A stretch of 22,919 bases of DNA. It comes from an uncultured Collinsella sp. (GTDB lineage Bacteria; Actinomycetota; Coriobacteriia; Coriobacteriales; Coriobacteriaceae). Shown here piece by piece: positions 1 to 8,500 of the stretch. Position 1 is the first letter of the stretch, and each line of letters opens with the position of its first letter. The stretch lies in contig CABUDI010000028.1 in the NCBI GenBank assembly GCA_902490305.1, positions 1 to 22,919 on the forward strand. The letters are read 5' to 3'. The position numbers and the translations under genes are program-made. The notes beneath the pieces were generated by a model, which was not told the DNA's origin, ran no database searches, and saw nothing but the letters and a program-made list of their open reading frames with translations.

Positions 1-47
1 GGTATGGCTGCCACCCGTTTTTCTCATACCAGCCTAAAGCAGGCATG

Positions 48-256
48 TTACTTCTTAATGCCGCCCCCAGACGCTCGGCGACCGATGCCACGGCATCCTC
101 GCTAACCGAATCGCAGGCAGGCGAAGGGCTGCGTGCAGATGATGTTGGGCGCACCGTGATCGATTAGGTCGAGCATCTCGGCCGTGAGCAGCCAGCCCTC
201 GCCCATGTTATTGCATACCGAAAGCACCGTGCGGGCTTTATCTGCCATGGTGCCAA
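48..256 (-). pseudogene. Remnant of acyl-CoA dehydratase activase 3' end
   Basis: This stretch aligns with two separate pieces of the 3' end of the intact activase gene at 5528-10312, in the same orientation. Bases 48-116 match about 5528-5594, including the stop codon region. Bases 113-254 match about 5839-5980 with roughly ten differences. The intervening 248 bases are missing, and the junction falls on a 4-base GCAG shared by both flanks, as in a microhomology deletion. A deletion of 248 is not a multiple of three, so the reading frame is broken. Similarity stops near 256, where the AT-rich island begins. It therefore encodes only scraps equivalent to residues about 1442-1490 and 1573-1594 of the full protein and cannot be functional. 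It is either a decayed paralogue or the scar of a recombination event that brought in the island. Confidence 0.85.
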
Positions 257-288
257 CACCTGAAGATTTTGAAGATTTTGTCCGTAAC

Positions 289-888
289 TCAAAGAGCTAG
301 GATGTTGATAAAATCCAGAGACATCATGGCTAAAAGAGACGGACACACTGTCCCTGTTTTTCGCACGAGCAGCGCAAAAATAAGGCCCAAAAAAAGATAG
401 CCCCCCATCATTGCAATGATGTAATTTGTGGGTGCCCCGATTAAACACTGTTGAGTCACGAGAAGCAATGACCATAGCATCGACTGTATAAATGCCCTTA
501 TGCAAAACGGCCGAACTATTCCGACGATTGTGTATTCAAATAAAAATACGTACCTAAATAACAGCTCATGCAAAACTGAAACCGAACAGACCAATACCCA
601 TCTGGATATTGATTTTCCACCTATATCGAGCATAAAGGCCATAATAATAAATACGATGAAAATGAACTGCCATCCCAAAAGAATCCCACGCCGTTTGGGC
701 TTATCACAAGAAACAGCGCCCCGAGTTGCAAAAAGATAGACTACCAACGCACAAAAGAGCGCCCCTGTAGAGCACAGCCAAGCGGGGGATCCTTTTGCAA
801 TAACCCAAATAGCCCACGGCACGCTAGCAACCATCGTGCCCAGTAGATAACGTGCCCCCAGGCGCATTATTTCAGTCGCTTTTCCCAA
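289..888 (-). CDS. Degenerate CPBP (Abi/CAAX-protease-like) membrane protein
   Basis: This is a 199-residue, very hydrophobic protein with about five or six membrane segments. It resembles the CPBP intramembrane protease family: residues 107-112 read HELLFR, matching the EExxxR motif but with the first Glu replaced by His. The usual FxxxH motif appears as WSLLL (139-143) and the HxxxN/D motif as MMSLD (188-192), so both metal-binding histidines seem absent. It may be an inactive homologue acting in immunity or transport, or my motif alignment may be off. The chosen start is a TTG at 888 behind GAGGTGG; an ATG at 867 is an alternative. It overlaps the end of the ABC exporter gene, implying translational coupling. 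CPBP proteins are common in peptide bacteriocin loci as processing or self-immunity factors, and its place here fits that. Confidence 0.6.
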   Translation of the reverse strand: MGKATEIMRLGARYLLGTMVASVPWAIWVIAKGSPAWLCSTGALFCALVVYLFATRGAVSCDKPKRRGILLGWQFIFIVFIIMAFMLDIGGKSISRWVLVCSVSVLHELLFRYVFLFEYTIVGIVRPFCIRAFIQSMLWSLLLVTQQCLIGAPTNYIIAMMGGYLFLGLIFALLVRKTGTVCPSLLAMMSLDFINILAL

Positions 889-2446
889 GCTCTACCACCT
901 CATCACTAGCATCTATTAGGTCCATATCGTGTGTAATTGCAATGACAATCTTGTGCTTTCGCATTTCCTTCATAGCTTTTATCAGAGCTTCTTTATGAGC
1001 AATATCGAGTGATGCTGTTGGCTCATCGAATAAATAGACGTCTGCCTTCTTTTCTAAGACCCGCCTAATTTCCAGTTGTTCCAGTTCCCCGGGAGACATT
1101 CCTCCGCACCTCTTCCTTTCGATAGAAGGAAAGTTTCTATCGCAAAGAATATCCTTTACTGATATCGGAGTTTGTTCAGCAAACGAAACTAGCTTCTGCC
1201 TAAGGAGCTCACAGTTGATTTCTTCTTGGGCCTTACCGTTGTAGGAAATAGTTCCAACGTAATCCGAATTGAAACAACCCATCAATAAGTACGCAAGGGT
1301 CGTTTTGCCCGAGCCATTAATCCCTACAAGAGCATAGAGCTTTCCTTTTTCAAACCTGACATTCAAGTTGCTGTAGAGACACTTTCCATTTAATGTAAAG
1401 CCGAAATTATGCAGTTCGATGTAATCGATCTCCAAGAGCTCCTCTCCAGCAGCAGCCGAAGGCAATTTAGAGGCATTTAGACGGGATATCGATGAGAAGC
1501 AGTCTTGTGCGCTGCTACCTATACCGTAGATTGACCTCACGGCAGATAGCATTAAAGCCATGTAGCTCGAAACAGCAACAAGTTGGCCTACACTCATGCT
1601 TCCATGCATTACATAAAAAGCCGAAATCAAAAGAATGGTCACCTGGGACGCAGCCGCAGCAAAGGAATCAGTTGCCTGAAATTTCGAAATGACACTTTGA
1701 TAGGCGACTCCGGCGTGCAGCAAAGACGAAAAATAGCTATCTATGGATTTCAATGCTCTTTCGAACAGCGCATTAACATACAAAAATCTCTGATGCGCAA
1801 GTAGGGACTCCACTTTTCCGAAATACAGGGACTGCTCTTCCTTAAAGGTCAGACCTGAAACAAAAAGCGGTTTTTTAAATGAAGCATATGCAATTGCATA
1901 CAAGATGCAAAATGTCACGGAAACCCAAAAGAGCGCTGTGGAACATCCATAGAGAAAAAATAAACTGATACCTAGCTGGACAATCGCAAGGAGTACCGTC
2001 TGGAGCATCGACAATCCGAAGGACGCCACAGTATTGGCATCTGAACAAATCTGTTGAGTTTTTTCAGCAGACTCCTGCTCAAAAAACAACTCAAAAGGCA
2101 TCCGCACGAGCTCATCGATTTTCCTTCGAGCAATCGAGAATGCAGCCACGGTCGTTATCCGCATTGAAAGAAGGGTGCTTAAATAGCTGACAACAATATC
2201 GATTAATGCCGCGAAACCAATTAACGCACTGTCAATCATAATAGCACCATAAGGAGCTTTTTTAGATATATTATCAACCAGAGCGCTCGTGAGCAGCGGG
2301 GATACAGAGGCCATCATTCCAGATATTATTAAGCACAACGTAAAGGCTATAACCAGAAGCAATTGGGAAGAAAACCCAAGTCTGAAATATGGCAGATAGT
2401 CGAAGATCGCCGTTGAATCCGCATCACTTCTTATGTTTGAGATCAT
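872..2446 (-). CDS. ABC exporter (fused permease-ATPase half-transporter)
   Basis: This is a 524-residue half-transporter with an N-terminal membrane domain (residues about 25-310, five or six hydrophobic helices) and a C-terminal ATPase. Visible ATPase motifs are Walker A GINGSGKT (375-382), Q-loop Gln425, Walker B VYLFDEP (470-476) and the switch His506. The signature loop is unusual: MSPGELEQ (450-457) in place of LSGGQ. There is no N-terminal C39 peptidase domain, so it should export a peptide without cleaving its leader. The gene overlaps the preceding maturase gene by 23 bases and the following CPBP-like gene by 17, which marks all three as one transcript. The likely cargo is the modified product of the two Cys-rich peptides at 3722-4065. 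The family assignment is secure; the cargo is inferred from context. Confidence 0.9.
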   Translation of the reverse strand: MISNIRSDADSTAIFDYLPYFRLGFSSQLLLVIAFTLCLIISGMMASVSPLLTSALVDNISKKAPYGAIMIDSALIGFAALIDIVVSYLSTLLSMRITTVAAFSIARRKIDELVRMPFELFFEQESAEKTQQICSDANTVASFGLSMLQTVLLAIVQLGISLFFLYGCSTALFWVSVTFCILYAIAYASFKKPLFVSGLTFKEEQSLYFGKVESLLAHQRFLYVNALFERALKSIDSYFSSLLHAGVAYQSVISKFQATDSFAAAASQVTILLISAFYVMHGSMSVGQLVAVSSYMALMLSAVRSIYGIGSSAQDCFSSISRLNASKLPSAAAGEELLEIDYIELHNFGFTLNGKCLYSNLNVRFEKGKLYALVGINGSGKTTLAYLLMGCFNSDYVGTISYNGKAQEEINCELLRQKLVSFAEQTPISVKDILCDRNFPSIERKRCGGMSPGELEQLEIRRVLEKKADVYLFDEPTASLDIAHKEALIKAMKEMRKHKIVIAITHDMDLIDASDEVVELGKSD

Positions 2447-3683
2447 AGGCCGCCCTCATTACTTTTATACAGTTCTTTCTTGCGGATACACAGCTTGTCT
2501 TATTTTCATACAGCCTGGTGAAGGGACAGCCACCCATGCACATAGGAAGAAGTGAGCAGTTAAGGCATTCTGAATCTGAACAAAAGTCGTAAGCATTCCA
2601 TATGGAAACTTCGGATGCGCTACTCGTTACATTTTCAAAGATGCTCCCATAGCTTCTGTCGGAATATCCTATTTCATTCCAGCATTTATATAAGGAACCG
2701 TCTGGTCCAATAACTTCTGAATATTTATTGACGGCTCCGCATATGGTCGGATTAAAGCCTGGAAGAAATGGATCCATGTACCCTGTCATTTTGTAGCGAG
2801 ACAGACAGGATGCTTCAATCGAAGCAAATTCATCCTCTGAATAGCATGGAGAGTTAGCGCACGTCCCATTTATATCATCTACTGCCGCTAAATATAGTTT
2901 TACTTTATTACGAAGACCTTTACGATCAAGCGAATCAACCAAACGATCAATCTGATCACCGTTCGACGGATCAACATTGACTCTTAAGATGACATCAAAG
3001 TACGCACTAGCCCTTTTTACGTTATCAATAATACGGTTGAACGTATCGCCGCCAGAAGGAAGACATCTTCTTCGATTGTGTATCTCAGGCGGACCATCGA
3101 CAGTTACCTGAACGTGCGTAACCCCATTTTTTGCAAGCAACTCCGCCGTTTTCCCATCTAAGAAATAGCCATTGGTCACCATGCTGGCGTTAAATAAGAT
3201 TTCATCACTTCGGATTCCGCGCGTAATCTTCTCCACCGTCTCAATCGCCAATAAAGGCTCGCCGCCATACCAGGCAATCTGCAAACTTTCTGCCTGATTG
3301 TCTATAACCATGCCATTGATATGCTTTATTACCTGATCGACGCATCGGTCGCTCATTGAGCCATAACGCTTGCCGTTCTCATAACAATACGGACATCTGA
3401 AGTTACAATTCAATGTCGGGGCTACCGTAAATGAAAGTGATTTTGATTGCATGCGACAGGCCAACGATATCTCTTTTAAATGTTCGATCTCGTCAAGTCC
3501 GTCGGGAACCAACAACCCCGCGTTCGTCAAATTATCGACAATTTCCGAAGGGCAATTAGCTCCATTCTCAAAAAGCCCCTTTTCGTATTCTGCATCCAAC
3601 GCAACGATTGCACCAGAGTACGAGTTATATGCCAGCGTAGGTTGATTCCCTTTATCGATTACATTAAAGCGAGACTGTTTCAT
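2424..3683 (-). CDS. Radical SAM/SPASM peptide maturase
   Basis: This 419-residue enzyme has the radical SAM cluster motif CNFRCPYC (Cys93, 97, 100) and the WYGGEP motif (138-143) that contacts S-adenosylmethionine. A C-terminal SPASM domain, predicted to hold auxiliary iron-sulfur clusters, carries Cys315, then G-x4-C ending at Cys334, then C-x2-C-x5-C-x3-C (373, 376, 382, 386), Cys398 and Cys405. The first ~85 residues, with YNSYSGAIVALD at 19-30, look like the N-terminal region of RiPP maturases that binds the precursor leader. Enzymes of this type install thioether or carbon-carbon crosslinks. Here the Cys-rich peptides encoded 38 bases upstream are the obvious substrates, so thioether formation (sactipeptide or ranthipeptide chemistry) is the leading guess. 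A GGAG site lies 5 bases before the ATG. An anaerobic sulfatase-maturase role is less likely because no sulfatase is nearby. Confidence 0.92.
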   Translation of the reverse strand: MKQSRFNVIDKGNQPTLAYNSYSGAIVALDAEYEKGLFENGANCPSEIVDNLTNAGLLVPDGLDEIEHLKEISLACRMQSKSLSFTVAPTLNCNFRCPYCYENGKRYGSMSDRCVDQVIKHINGMVIDNQAESLQIAWYGGEPLLAIETVEKITRGIRSDEILFNASMVTNGYFLDGKTAELLAKNGVTHVQVTVDGPPEIHNRRRCLPSGGDTFNRIIDNVKRASAYFDVILRVNVDPSNGDQIDRLVDSLDRKGLRNKVKLYLAAVDDINGTCANSPCYSEDEFASIEASCLSRYKMTGYMDPFLPGFNPTICGAVNKYSEVIGPDGSLYKCWNEIGYSDRSYGSIFENVTSSASEVSIWNAYDFCSDSECLNCSLLPMCMGGCPFTRLYENKTSCVSARKNCIKVMRAAYDLKHKK

Positions 3684-3721
3684 TTCTACTCCGTTGCATA
3701 TTTCAATATTTCAACCTGCCA

Positions 3722-3886
3722 TTAGGAGTAATTCCAGCCACAAAATTTGGTAATGCAGATCCTCAGGCCACACGGTCCTCCCCCTGAATAACTCCAACAA
3801 ATATGTGCTGCACAGGACACACACGTAGAAATATCTCGAGACGAAGCAGGCATCTGAGTATTCACTGGCTTTTGAATATATTCCAT
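3722..3886 (-). CDS. Cys-rich RiPP precursor peptide 1 (54 aa)
   Basis: This short gene encodes 54 residues. An AGGAG site sits just before the ATG and overlaps the stop codon of the upstream peptide gene. The peptide begins MEYIQKPVNT and has six cysteines, at 22, 25, 30, 39, 44 and 49, all in the C-terminal two-thirds. It ends FCGWNYS. Its sister at 3895-4065 begins with the matching V/M-DWIQ and shares C-x2-Y-[ST]-G-G-x(1,2)-C and a [FY]CG-x3-S terminus. A Cys-free leader of about 20 residues followed by a Cys-rich core, placed directly before a radical SAM/SPASM maturase, is the classic layout of a RiPP precursor. I know of no characterised peptide with this pattern. The gene is easily missed because a longer overlapping frame shadows it. 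The existence of the gene is well supported; its chemistry and activity are unknown. Confidence 0.8.
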   Translation of the reverse strand: MEYIQKPVNTQMPASSRDISTCVSCAAHICWSYSGGGPCGLRICITKFCGWNYS

Positions 3887-3894
3887 CGGAGCTC

Positions 3895-4065
3895 CTAGCT
3901 AACGTGTATGCCGCAATATTGAAATGCGCGGCAATTCCCGCCCGTGTACACGGCACACATCCCCCAGGGATTACAGCGCCCTTGACATTTTGCGCCCTGA
4001 CAAGGACACCAACTTGATAGCAGAGCAATATCGTTAGGTGTTTGAGTTGGCTGTATCCAATCCAC
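3895..4065 (-). CDS. Cys-rich RiPP precursor peptide 2 (56 aa)
   Basis: This is the first gene of the peptide operon. It starts at a GTG with AAAGGAG five bases upstream, and an in-frame TAG eight codons earlier limits any extension. The 56-residue product begins (M)DWIQPTQTP, closely matching the leader of the next gene. It has seven cysteines, at 20, 22, 27, 31, 37, 45 and 51. Shared features with its sister are C-A-V-Y-T-G-G-N-C (37-45) and the C-terminal YCGIHVS. The middle differs strongly: Gly, Gln, Lys and Arg-rich here against more hydrophobic there. Such a pair could act as a two-component product or as two independent variants. The stop TAG forms part of the ribosome binding site of peptide 1, so the two are translationally coupled. 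The start codon is the least certain part of the call. Confidence 0.78.
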   Translation of the reverse strand: MDWIQPTQTPNDIALLSSWCPCQGAKCQGRCNPWGMCAVYTGGNCRAFQYCGIHVS

Positions 4066-4223
4066 AATGGCTCCTTTCTCGTTCTAGGCCTAGTTATACT
4101 TTGGTCAAAAAGTCAAAAGCTGTTTGATAACTTTTTGTACTAGATGAAACAATTTGTTTGCCTTGTTTAACATTATTTAATTTACACTTAGACCGATTAA
4201 AAATTCAACCGAAGGAAATTCTG
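4066..4223. promoter_or_regulatory. Divergent promoter region between LysR gene and RiPP operon
   Basis: This 158-base AT-rich gap separates the minus-strand peptide operon from the plus-strand LysR-type gene and must hold both promoters. Visible elements are a perfect 10-base palindrome CTAGGCCTAG (4084-4093) in the leader of the peptide operon, a tandem GTCAAAA pair (4104-4110, 4112-4118) and a dyad AAACA-ATT-TGTTT (4147-4159). A TATAAC-like -10 for the minus strand lies at 4098-4093, but no convincingly spaced -35 was found. LysR-type regulators usually bind such dyads next to their own gene and control the divergent operon. Which of these sites is bound is inference. Confidence 0.5.
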
Positions 4224-5180
4224 GTGAATGTTGTTCAGCTGCAGTATTTCATAAAGGTATTTGATTATCAGAATTACTCGGATGCAGCAACTATATTAAG
4301 CGTTTCGCCGCAAGCTGTTTCAAAAGGCATTCGAGCATTGGAATCTGAACTTGGTCTGAAGCTGTTCGAAAAAAGAGGCAGTATTCTACATCTAACAAAC
4401 TATGGAGAGGAAATCCTTCCTATAGCATTAGATGCACTAGCTTCAGTTGAGGGAATTCAAGCGTATGCGCAAATCACGCGTGAAAAGATAAAAATAACCC
4501 AGACACGTTTGACACGCGTTGCAGTCGGACTAGCACCAATACTCGCAAGCTGGTTCAACCAGCCCACACTGAACAGGCTTTCGAAAAAGTATAAGGGCGG
4601 TAAGTTTACTGTTTCCAGATATGACGACGGCGGAACGTGTTTATCCCTTCTACTTGACAGACAAATCGACATTGCAATTGTCGCTGGACAAGTAGACACC
4701 AATCTTTTTGAATCACATTTTTTATTGAATGCCGAAGTCAACCTCTTAGTTGAAAGCAGTCACCCATTAGCTAGTCGCGCAACGGTAAATCTAAACGCGG
4801 TGGCTCGATATCCAATTGCAAACACCTGTGACATTCGATATTGTCGAAAGAGAATAAATTCAGTATTTAACCATCTGGGCCTTTCCCCTTCCTACGAGAA
4901 TATTAACTTAGCAGACCAGCAAAATTTGTCCGATTTTCTGGTTCATAAGCATGGGATTATTCTGACCATAGCCTCACAAGCGTCTCAAATCAGGATAGGC
5001 TATCCAGCAAAAATCGTTTGCCTAGGCGAACAAGACAGAATATCAATCCCTTTTTACTGCGTTTCAAATTCAAACGATAGCCAAGCGCAGACTCATCACG
5101 CGATAAGCTGCATTCAACTTGAGGCACGCCAGCTCTCTCGATGTTTAAAAAGCGCTGAAAGAGGAGACCTTTCCAGCTGA
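4224..5180 (+). CDS. LysR-family transcriptional regulator
   Basis: This 318-residue protein has an N-terminal winged helix-turn-helix (residues about 1-60; NVVQLQYFIKV, then AATILSVSPQAVSKGIRALE, then LFEKRG) and a C-terminal effector-binding domain, the standard LysR layout and length. I place the start at the GTG at 4224 because GAAGGAAA lies just upstream and the N-terminus then matches family members; the open frame extends 22 codons further with no support. The gene is divergent from the RiPP operon and shares its AT-rich composition, so it probably arrived with it and controls it. The effector cannot be read from the sequence. Confidence 0.92.
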   Translation: MNVVQLQYFIKVFDYQNYSDAATILSVSPQAVSKGIRALESELGLKLFEKRGSILHLTNYGEEILPIALDALASVEGIQAYAQITREKIKITQTRLTRVAVGLAPILASWFNQPTLNRLSKKYKGGKFTVSRYDDGGTCLSLLLDRQIDIAIVAGQVDTNLFESHFLLNAEVNLLVESSHPLASRATVNLNAVARYPIANTCDIRYCRKRINSVFNHLGLSPSYENINLADQQNLSDFLVHKHGIILTIASQASQIRIGYPAKIVCLGEQDRISIPFYCVSNSNDSQAQTHHAISCIQLEARQLSRCLKSAERGDLSS

Positions 5181-5527
5181 ATATGACGGGCATGCTAATT
5201 CCATGCAAAGCAGCAACGTATTCCGCCAGAACAGAAGCGTGGGTCAGCCCATGTTTTTTGAAGTATTCCGAGAGAAAACAACGAGGGCCTGACAGACTCT
5301 AGCCAAATCAGTGACCCACTCACCACCCGCAAGCCTGTGCCCCACTTCCGAAATAAATGGCTCAGCCCCACCTTCTCAGCGGGTTGAGCCGAGCACTGAC
5401 CGCACCATTCATTGTCTGCACCGCCCCAGACCAAGCCAGAGAAAGATGGCGCGGCGACAGCCAGATGGCCGCCACCGCGCCTCACACGTTATTTCGGCAA
5501 GCCGCTGTTAGCGTCGGAATAATTTAG
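5181..5527. other. Non-coding gap between convergent genes
   Basis: I see no supported gene in these 347 bases between the ends of the convergent LysR and activase genes. Open frames here lack ribosome binding sites and recognisable domains. A weak 8-base inverted match (GTGGGTCA near 5239 and TGACCCAC near 5312) is present, but no clear intrinsic terminator with a T-run was found. Base composition shifts from AT-rich to GC-rich across it, so it probably contains the right-hand boundary of the island. Confidence 0.6.
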
Positions 5528-8500
5528 CTACTTCACACCGCGTCCCAGGCGCTCAGCGACCGACGCCACGGCGCTCTCATCGACCGAACCGCAGCTCACG
5601 CAGCCGTCGTGGGCACGCATCTGGCCGGTGACCTCGTCCATCGCGAGCGGCGCCACCTTCTCAAGCTTAAAGCCCTTGCCGGCGCGCATGTTTTCCTTGG
5701 CCACGCTGATCATGAGCTTAATACGGTTGAGCTGGTTGACCTCGGACGCACCAGGATCATAGTCCACCGCAACGATGTTGCTCTCGGGATGCTGGCGGCG
5801 CAGCTCCTTAATCACGGCCTTGCCCACCACGTGATTGGGCAGGCACGCGAAGGGCTGCGTGCAGATGATATTGGGTGCGCCATGATCGATCAGGTCGAGC
5901 ATCTCGGCCGTGAGCAGCCAGCCCTCGCCCATGTTGTTGCACACCGAAAGCACCGTGCGGGCCTTGTCGGCCATGGTGCCGATGCGCTCGGGCGCCTCGA
6001 AGCGGCGGGACTTCTCGAGCATCTCCTCCACCGGCGTGCGCATCCAGTCCACGAGCTTGATGAGCGCCTGCATACCAGCGCGCGTGGTAGCGGAGCTTCC
6101 CAACTCGTCCTTCTGCAGCTCGGCGTTGCTCATGGAGTACAGGAAAAAGTCGAGCAGACCCGGCACCACGGCCTCGCAGCCCTCGCGCTCGATGACATCG
6201 ACCACGTGGTTGTTGGCTGTGGGATGGAACTTGACCAGGATCTCGCCGACCACGCCCACGCGCGGCTTGGTACCCTCGCCCACGAGCGGCATGGTGTCGA
6301 ACGCGCGGATGGCCTCGCGGCACAGCTTGGTGTAGTTGTGGCGGTTAAACTTGGGCGCCAGCTTGCGAGCGCGCGCCATGTACTCCTCGTAGAGCGCGTT
6401 GGCGGCACCGGGCGTAGCCTCGTACGGGCGGCAGCGATAGAGCATCTGCATCATCACGTCGCCAAAGAGCACCGCGTAGACTGCCTGCTTAAGCAGCGCC
6501 GGCGTAATCTTAAAGCCAGGGTTGTCCTCGCCCAGCGCCACGGCCGAAAGCGAGATCACCGGGATCTCGGGGTGGCCGCTCTCGCGCAGGGCCTTGCGGA
6601 TGAGTGCGATGTAGTTGGTGGCACGGCAGCCGCCGCCGGTCTGGCTGATAACCACGGCTGTCTTGGACAGGTCGTATCGACCGCTCTCGATGGCCTCCAT
6701 AATCTGGCCCGTTACCAGGATCGACGGATAGCAAATATCATTGTTCACATAGCGCAGGCCGGCCTCGACGGCATCGTGATCGGTCGAGGGCAGCAGCTCC
6801 AAGTTGTAGCCAGCACCACGGAACACCTCTTTGACCAGGTCAAAGTGGATCGGCGCCATCTGCGGGCACAGGATGGTGTAGCCCTCCTCGCGCATCTGCT
6901 CGGTAAAGGGCACCTTGGGCCACGCGGTCGAAGCACTCTCGCGCTGCGCCTCGAACGTGTACTTACGGCTCGCGAACGCGGGGGCATCCGTGGAGGGCGC
7001 CACCGGCGCGGCATCGCCCTGCTCGTAAGTCTCGCCCGCGGCCGTAGCCTCGGCCAAGCGCTCGGCCTCCTGGTCCTTGAGCGCCGCCATGAGCGAGCGA
7101 ATACGGATACGCGCGGCGCCCAAGTTGGACACCTCGTCAATCTTGAGCACGGTGTAAATCTTGCCGCTGGCCTCCAGGATCTCCTGCACCTGATCAGTGG
7201 TCAGAGCGTCCAGGCCGCAGCCGAAGGAATTGAGCTGGATCAGGTCCAGGTCGTTGCGCATCGTCACAAAACGGGCGACGGCGTACAGGCGGCTGTGATA
7301 CATCCACTGATCGACGACGCGGATCGGGCGCTCGGGCTTCACCAGATGCGCGAGCGAATCCTCGGTAAAGACCGCAAAGCCAAAGCTCGAGATAAGCTCG
7401 GGCAGGGCATGGTTGATCTCGGGGTCGTTATGGTAGGGACGACCGGCGAGCACGATGCCGTGACCGCCGTGGTCCTCGACCCACTTGAGAGCCTCCTCGC
7501 CCATGGTCTGGATATCCTCGTGGAAGCGCGCGTCGGCCTCAAAAGCAGCGTTGACGGCGGCATCAACCTCGGAGCGCGTGATTTTAGGACCGCGCACGCG
7601 ACCGCGACCGGCCTCAGCATCGGCCACACGGTCGACGGCGAGCACCTGGTACAGGCGACGCTTGAGCTCGGTCTTGTCGTGATACGGCACAAACGGATAC
7701 AGGAACTCGATGTTCTGCTCGCGGATCTCGTCAATATTGAGCGCCAGCGCCGTGGGGTAGCTCATGACGATGGGGCAGTTATAGCAGTTGCCAGCCGTCG
7801 GATCCTCCTTGCGCTCCCAACGCACGCACGGCATCCAGATAAAGTCGACGTCACGGTCGATGAGGTTCATCACGTGGCCATGGCTCATCTTGGCCGGATA
7901 GCATACGCTCTCGGACGGCATGGACTCGATGCCCGCCTGGTAGGTCTTCTTGCTCGACTGGTCGGACAGCTGCACGCTAAAGCCCAGGCGCGTAAAGAAC
8001 GCGTGCCAGAAGGGGTAGTTCTCGTACATGTTGAGCGCGCGCGGAATACCCACGGTGCCGCGCGGGGCCTCGTCGGGGCTCAGGACCTCGCGGTTAAAGA
8101 GCAGCTCGTTTTTCTTTTTGAAGAGGTTGGGGGCCTCGGTCTTCTGCTTTTTGTGGCCGGCGCCCTTCTCGCAGCGGTTGCCGGTAATGAAGCGCCTGCC
8201 ACCGCCAAAGTCGTTGACGGTAAGCTGGCAGTTGTTGGAGCAACGGCCGCAGCGGACATGCTTTTGCGTCACGGTGAGGTGCGCGATGTCCTCAGCCGAA
8301 AGGATGGTCGAGGTGCCGTTCGCGCCGGCGCGATCGCGGGCGAGCAGGGCCGCACCATAGGCGCCCATGCAGCCGGCGATGTCTGGGCGCACGGCATGCA
8401 CGCCGGTGAGCTGCTCAAACGCACGCAGCGTGGCGTCGGACATAAAGGTGCCGCCCTGGACGATCACTTGGCTGCCAATCTCCTTGGGGTCGCGCAGCTT

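Noticed and set aside
1..30. GGTATG...CATACC inverted match at the window edge as a terminator
   Set aside because: Only six pairs with an 18-base loop and truncated context; too weak to call.
333..352. Possible repeat copy (GGACACACTGTCCC) inside the CPBP-like gene
   Set aside because: It resembles the GGGAC...GTCCC palindrome only over a few bases and encodes a normal family segment (TGTVCPSLL), so chance is likely.
3711..4067. A 118-codon minus-strand frame starting TTG over the peptide genes
   Set aside because: It runs in a different register from two shorter frames that each have a ribosome binding site, share leader and terminus, and fit the maturase. This longer frame has no such support.
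4158..4223. Upstream TTG start for the LysR gene
   Set aside because: The extra 22 codons have no ribosome binding site and lie outside the family's N-terminus; the GTG at 4224 fits better.
5181..5527. Short open frames between the LysR and activase genes
   Set aside because: No ribosome binding site, no recognisable domain, and composition not clearly coding.
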